Source: Gammaproteobacteria bacterium (GTDB lineage: Bacteria > Pseudomonadota > Gammaproteobacteria > HK1). Taken from it: a DNA stretch of 8,115 nt. The notes beneath the pieces are model-generated. The model did not search any database and was not told the DNA's origin. It worked only from the letters and a program-made list of their open reading frames with translations. Of this stretch, positions 7,429 to 8,115 are shown in pieces. Location of the stretch: positions 1 through 8,115 of the forward strand of contig JAJECB010000224.1 in the NCBI GenBank assembly GCA_022822245.1. The letters are read 5' to 3'. Positions within the stretch are counted from its first letter, which is position 1; every line of letters begins with the position of its first letter. The position numbers were made by a program, and so were the translations under genes.

Positions 7429-7514
7429 TGGTGCCGAAGGCCGGATTCGAACCGGCACGCCTCGCGGCACTGCCCCCTCAAGACAGCGTGTCTACCAGAT
7501 TCCACCACTTCGGC
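7429..7514 (-). tRNA. tRNA-Leu with anticodon GAG
   Basis: The minus strand folds as a complete class II tRNA of 86 bases including an encoded CCA. The acceptor stem GCCGAAG pairs perfectly with CTTCGGC, followed by A73 and CCA. The anticodon stem CTGTC pairs with GGCAG around the loop TTGAGGG, giving anticodon GAG, which reads CUC and CUU leucine codons. A long variable arm contains GCC-GCGA-GGC, and the T arm is GCCGG-TTCGAAT-CCGGC. The D loop carries TGGTAGAC. The 5' end lies just downstream of a tRNA-type promoter. A tRNA-Leu directly before nuoA is, from memory, a common arrangement in beta- and gammaproteobacteria. No integrated element is seen at its 3' end. Confidence 0.97.
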
Positions 7515-7526
7515 ATGAAGCCCCGC

Positions 7527-7532
7527 ATTCTA
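7527..7532 (-). promoter_or_regulatory. Promoter -10 element for tRNA-Leu, possibly also for the nuo operon
   Basis: On the minus strand TAGAAT matches the sigma-70 -10 consensus at five of six positions. It is followed by the GC-rich discriminator GCGGGGC and then, within 12 bases, by the tRNA 5' end. Such a discriminator is typical of stable-RNA promoters under stringent (ppGpp) control. The sequence 17 bases upstream is GC-rich and does not resemble TTGACA. With no other promoter seen before nuoA, read-through from here could feed the operon; that is inference. Confidence 0.6.
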
Positions 7533-7664
7533 TCCCAAAACGCGCGAGGGCGGGCCGCGCTCCGCGGGCCGTCGGCGGTCCGTTCCGGCCCCGTCCAGCG
7601 CTGCCGCCCGCACAGGCCCGGGTCGCCTCGATGTCACACCAGTGCACCAGACTGTACTATCCGA

Positions 7665-7683
7665 TACCCGGCACCACCGGGTA
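7665..7683. repeat. Inverted repeat upstream of the phosphodiesterase gene
   Basis: Arms TACCCGG (7665-7671) and CCGGGTA (7677-7683) are exact reverse complements around a five-base CACCA centre. There is no T-run on either strand, so it is not a clear terminator. It sits just after the weak TACTAT at 7655-7660 and could be an operator or a leader hairpin; chance is also possible in such GC-rich DNA. Confidence 0.4.
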
Positions 7684-7739
7684 ACTCACGACGAGGTGGA
7701 AGGGACGACGCTCGGCAATGGGCTCATCGTGTTGATGGC

Positions 7740-8115
7740 ATGCGTCGCAGAGCCGGTACGCACACTGCTCCAGGGCTGCCGCGCGCTCGCGGCCGAATTC
7801 GTGGCCGGGGTGCCCGGAGCCTCGCGCTCCTCGCGTTGCTTGGGCTGTCGATGACGGCCCGGGGCATCGAGATCCAGGGGCACCGGGGCGCCCGGGGGCT
7901 GCTGCCCGAGAACACGCTCCCGTCGTTCGAGCGGGCCGTCGAGCTCGGGGTCGACGTGCTGGAGCTCGACCTTGGAATGACCCGCGACGGCGTCCCCGTC
8001 GTGCACCACGACCGGGCGCTCAACCCGGAGCAGACCCGGGACGCGGCCGGCGCGTGGCTGGCGCCGCCCGGGGCGTTCCTCAACACGCTGGACCTCGCGG
8101 CGCTCGAGGAATTCG
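7740..8115 (+). CDS. Glycerophosphodiester phosphodiesterase, probably exported (cut by window edge)
   Basis: The frame encodes the N-terminal half of a GDPD-family enzyme, which hydrolyses glycerophosphodiesters to glycerol-3-phosphate and an alcohol. Counting from the ATG at 7740, the landmarks are GHRGARGLLPENTLPSF (47-63, with H48, R49 and E57), VLELD (73-77, with E75 and D77) and VVHHD (87-91, with H90). These are the expected catalytic and metal-binding residues. The preceding stretch SLALLALLGLS (27-37) looks like the hydrophobic core of a signal peptide, with cleavage perhaps near residue 40-42, so a periplasmic enzyme is likely. The start is uncertain. ATG 7740 gives an unusually long Arg-rich leader with no Shine-Dalgarno sequence, while ATG 7851 would lose the signal. 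The gene is divergent from tRNA-Leu and nuo, and the C-terminal half is outside the window. Confidence 0.85.
   Translation, partial: MRRRAGTHTAPGLPRARGRIRGRGARSLALLALLGLSMTARGIEIQGHRGARGLLPENTLPSFERAVELGVDVLELDLGMTRDGVPVVHHDRALNPEQTRDAAGAWLAPPGAFLNTLDLAALEEF

Larger units (their letters stand above)
7515..7739. other. Intergenic region between tRNA-Leu and the phosphodiesterase gene
   Basis: About 225 bases separate the divergent genes. The part next to the tRNA holds a minus-strand promoter. Bases about 7541-7620 are extremely GC-rich, with an imperfect GC palindrome near 7551-7571. The part from about 7640 to 7690 is less GC-rich and has an inverted repeat and a weak plus-strand TACTAT (7655-7660) that could be a -10 element for the phosphodiesterase gene, without a convincing -35. 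No secG-like coding sequence is visible on the minus strand. Confidence 0.5.

Noticed and set aside
7429..7514. tRNA-Leu as an attachment site for a mobile element
   Set aside because: The tRNA 3' side is followed at once by the conserved nuo operon, with no integrase and no second copy of the tRNA end in the window.
7672..7700. Terminator at the inverted repeat near 7665-7683
   Set aside because: No T-run follows on either strand and no gene ends nearby to need a terminator.
7642..7854. A 70-codon plus-strand frame ending at the second possible phosphodiesterase start
   Set aside because: It resembles no known protein, overlaps the signal-peptide region in another frame and has no Shine-Dalgarno sequence.

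Overview
The window is strongly GC-rich DNA carrying the front part of a 14-subunit-type respiratory complex I (NADH:quinone oxidoreductase) operon, nuoA-B-C-D-E-F-G-H. All nuo genes are on the minus strand, so transcription runs from the right of the window to the left. The proteins look like beta/gammaproteobacterial complex I: NuoB starts [10 protein letters not shown], NuoD is separate from NuoC and has the [17 protein letters not shown] block, and NuoG lacks the extra N7 cluster cysteines. With the high GC, a GC-rich gammaproteobacterium (purple-sulphur or Xanthomonas-like branch) is the best guess, from protein flavour only.

Layout, right to left. At 7740-8115 a divergent plus-strand gene, cut by the window edge, encodes a probably exported glycerophosphodiester phosphodiesterase. 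Between it and the operon are about 225 bases with a tRNA-type promoter (-10 TAGAAT, GC-rich discriminator). A complete tRNA-Leu(GAG) at 7429-7514 follows, and nuoA begins 50 bases after its CCA end. Then come nuoA (7019-7378), nuoB (6552-7028), nuoC (5798-6562), nuoD (4534-5787), nuoE (3969-4451), nuoF (2636-3925), nuoG (107-2530) and the first 35 codons of nuoH (1-107). Because no promoter is visible between the tRNA and nuoA, the tRNA and the operon may share a transcript; this is inference.

How the genes work together. NuoF binds NADH and FMN, and NuoE and NuoG hold the first iron-sulphur clusters. Electrons then pass to NuoB (cluster N2), which with NuoC and NuoD forms the quinone-reducing module. 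NuoA and NuoH are the first membrane subunits. All cluster-ligand cysteines expected for N1a, N1b, N2, N3, N4 and N5 are visible.

The genes themselves are ordinary. The most unusual part is how some of them are joined. Most junctions overlap or are tight, but the nuoF-nuoG gap (105 bases) is built of repeated, partly decayed copies of the nuoF 3' end and nuoG 5' end. The nuoD-nuoE gap (82 bases) holds a hairpin over the nuoD stop and a second copy of the nuoE start motif. I see no mobile element, CRISPR array or novel defence-type system.
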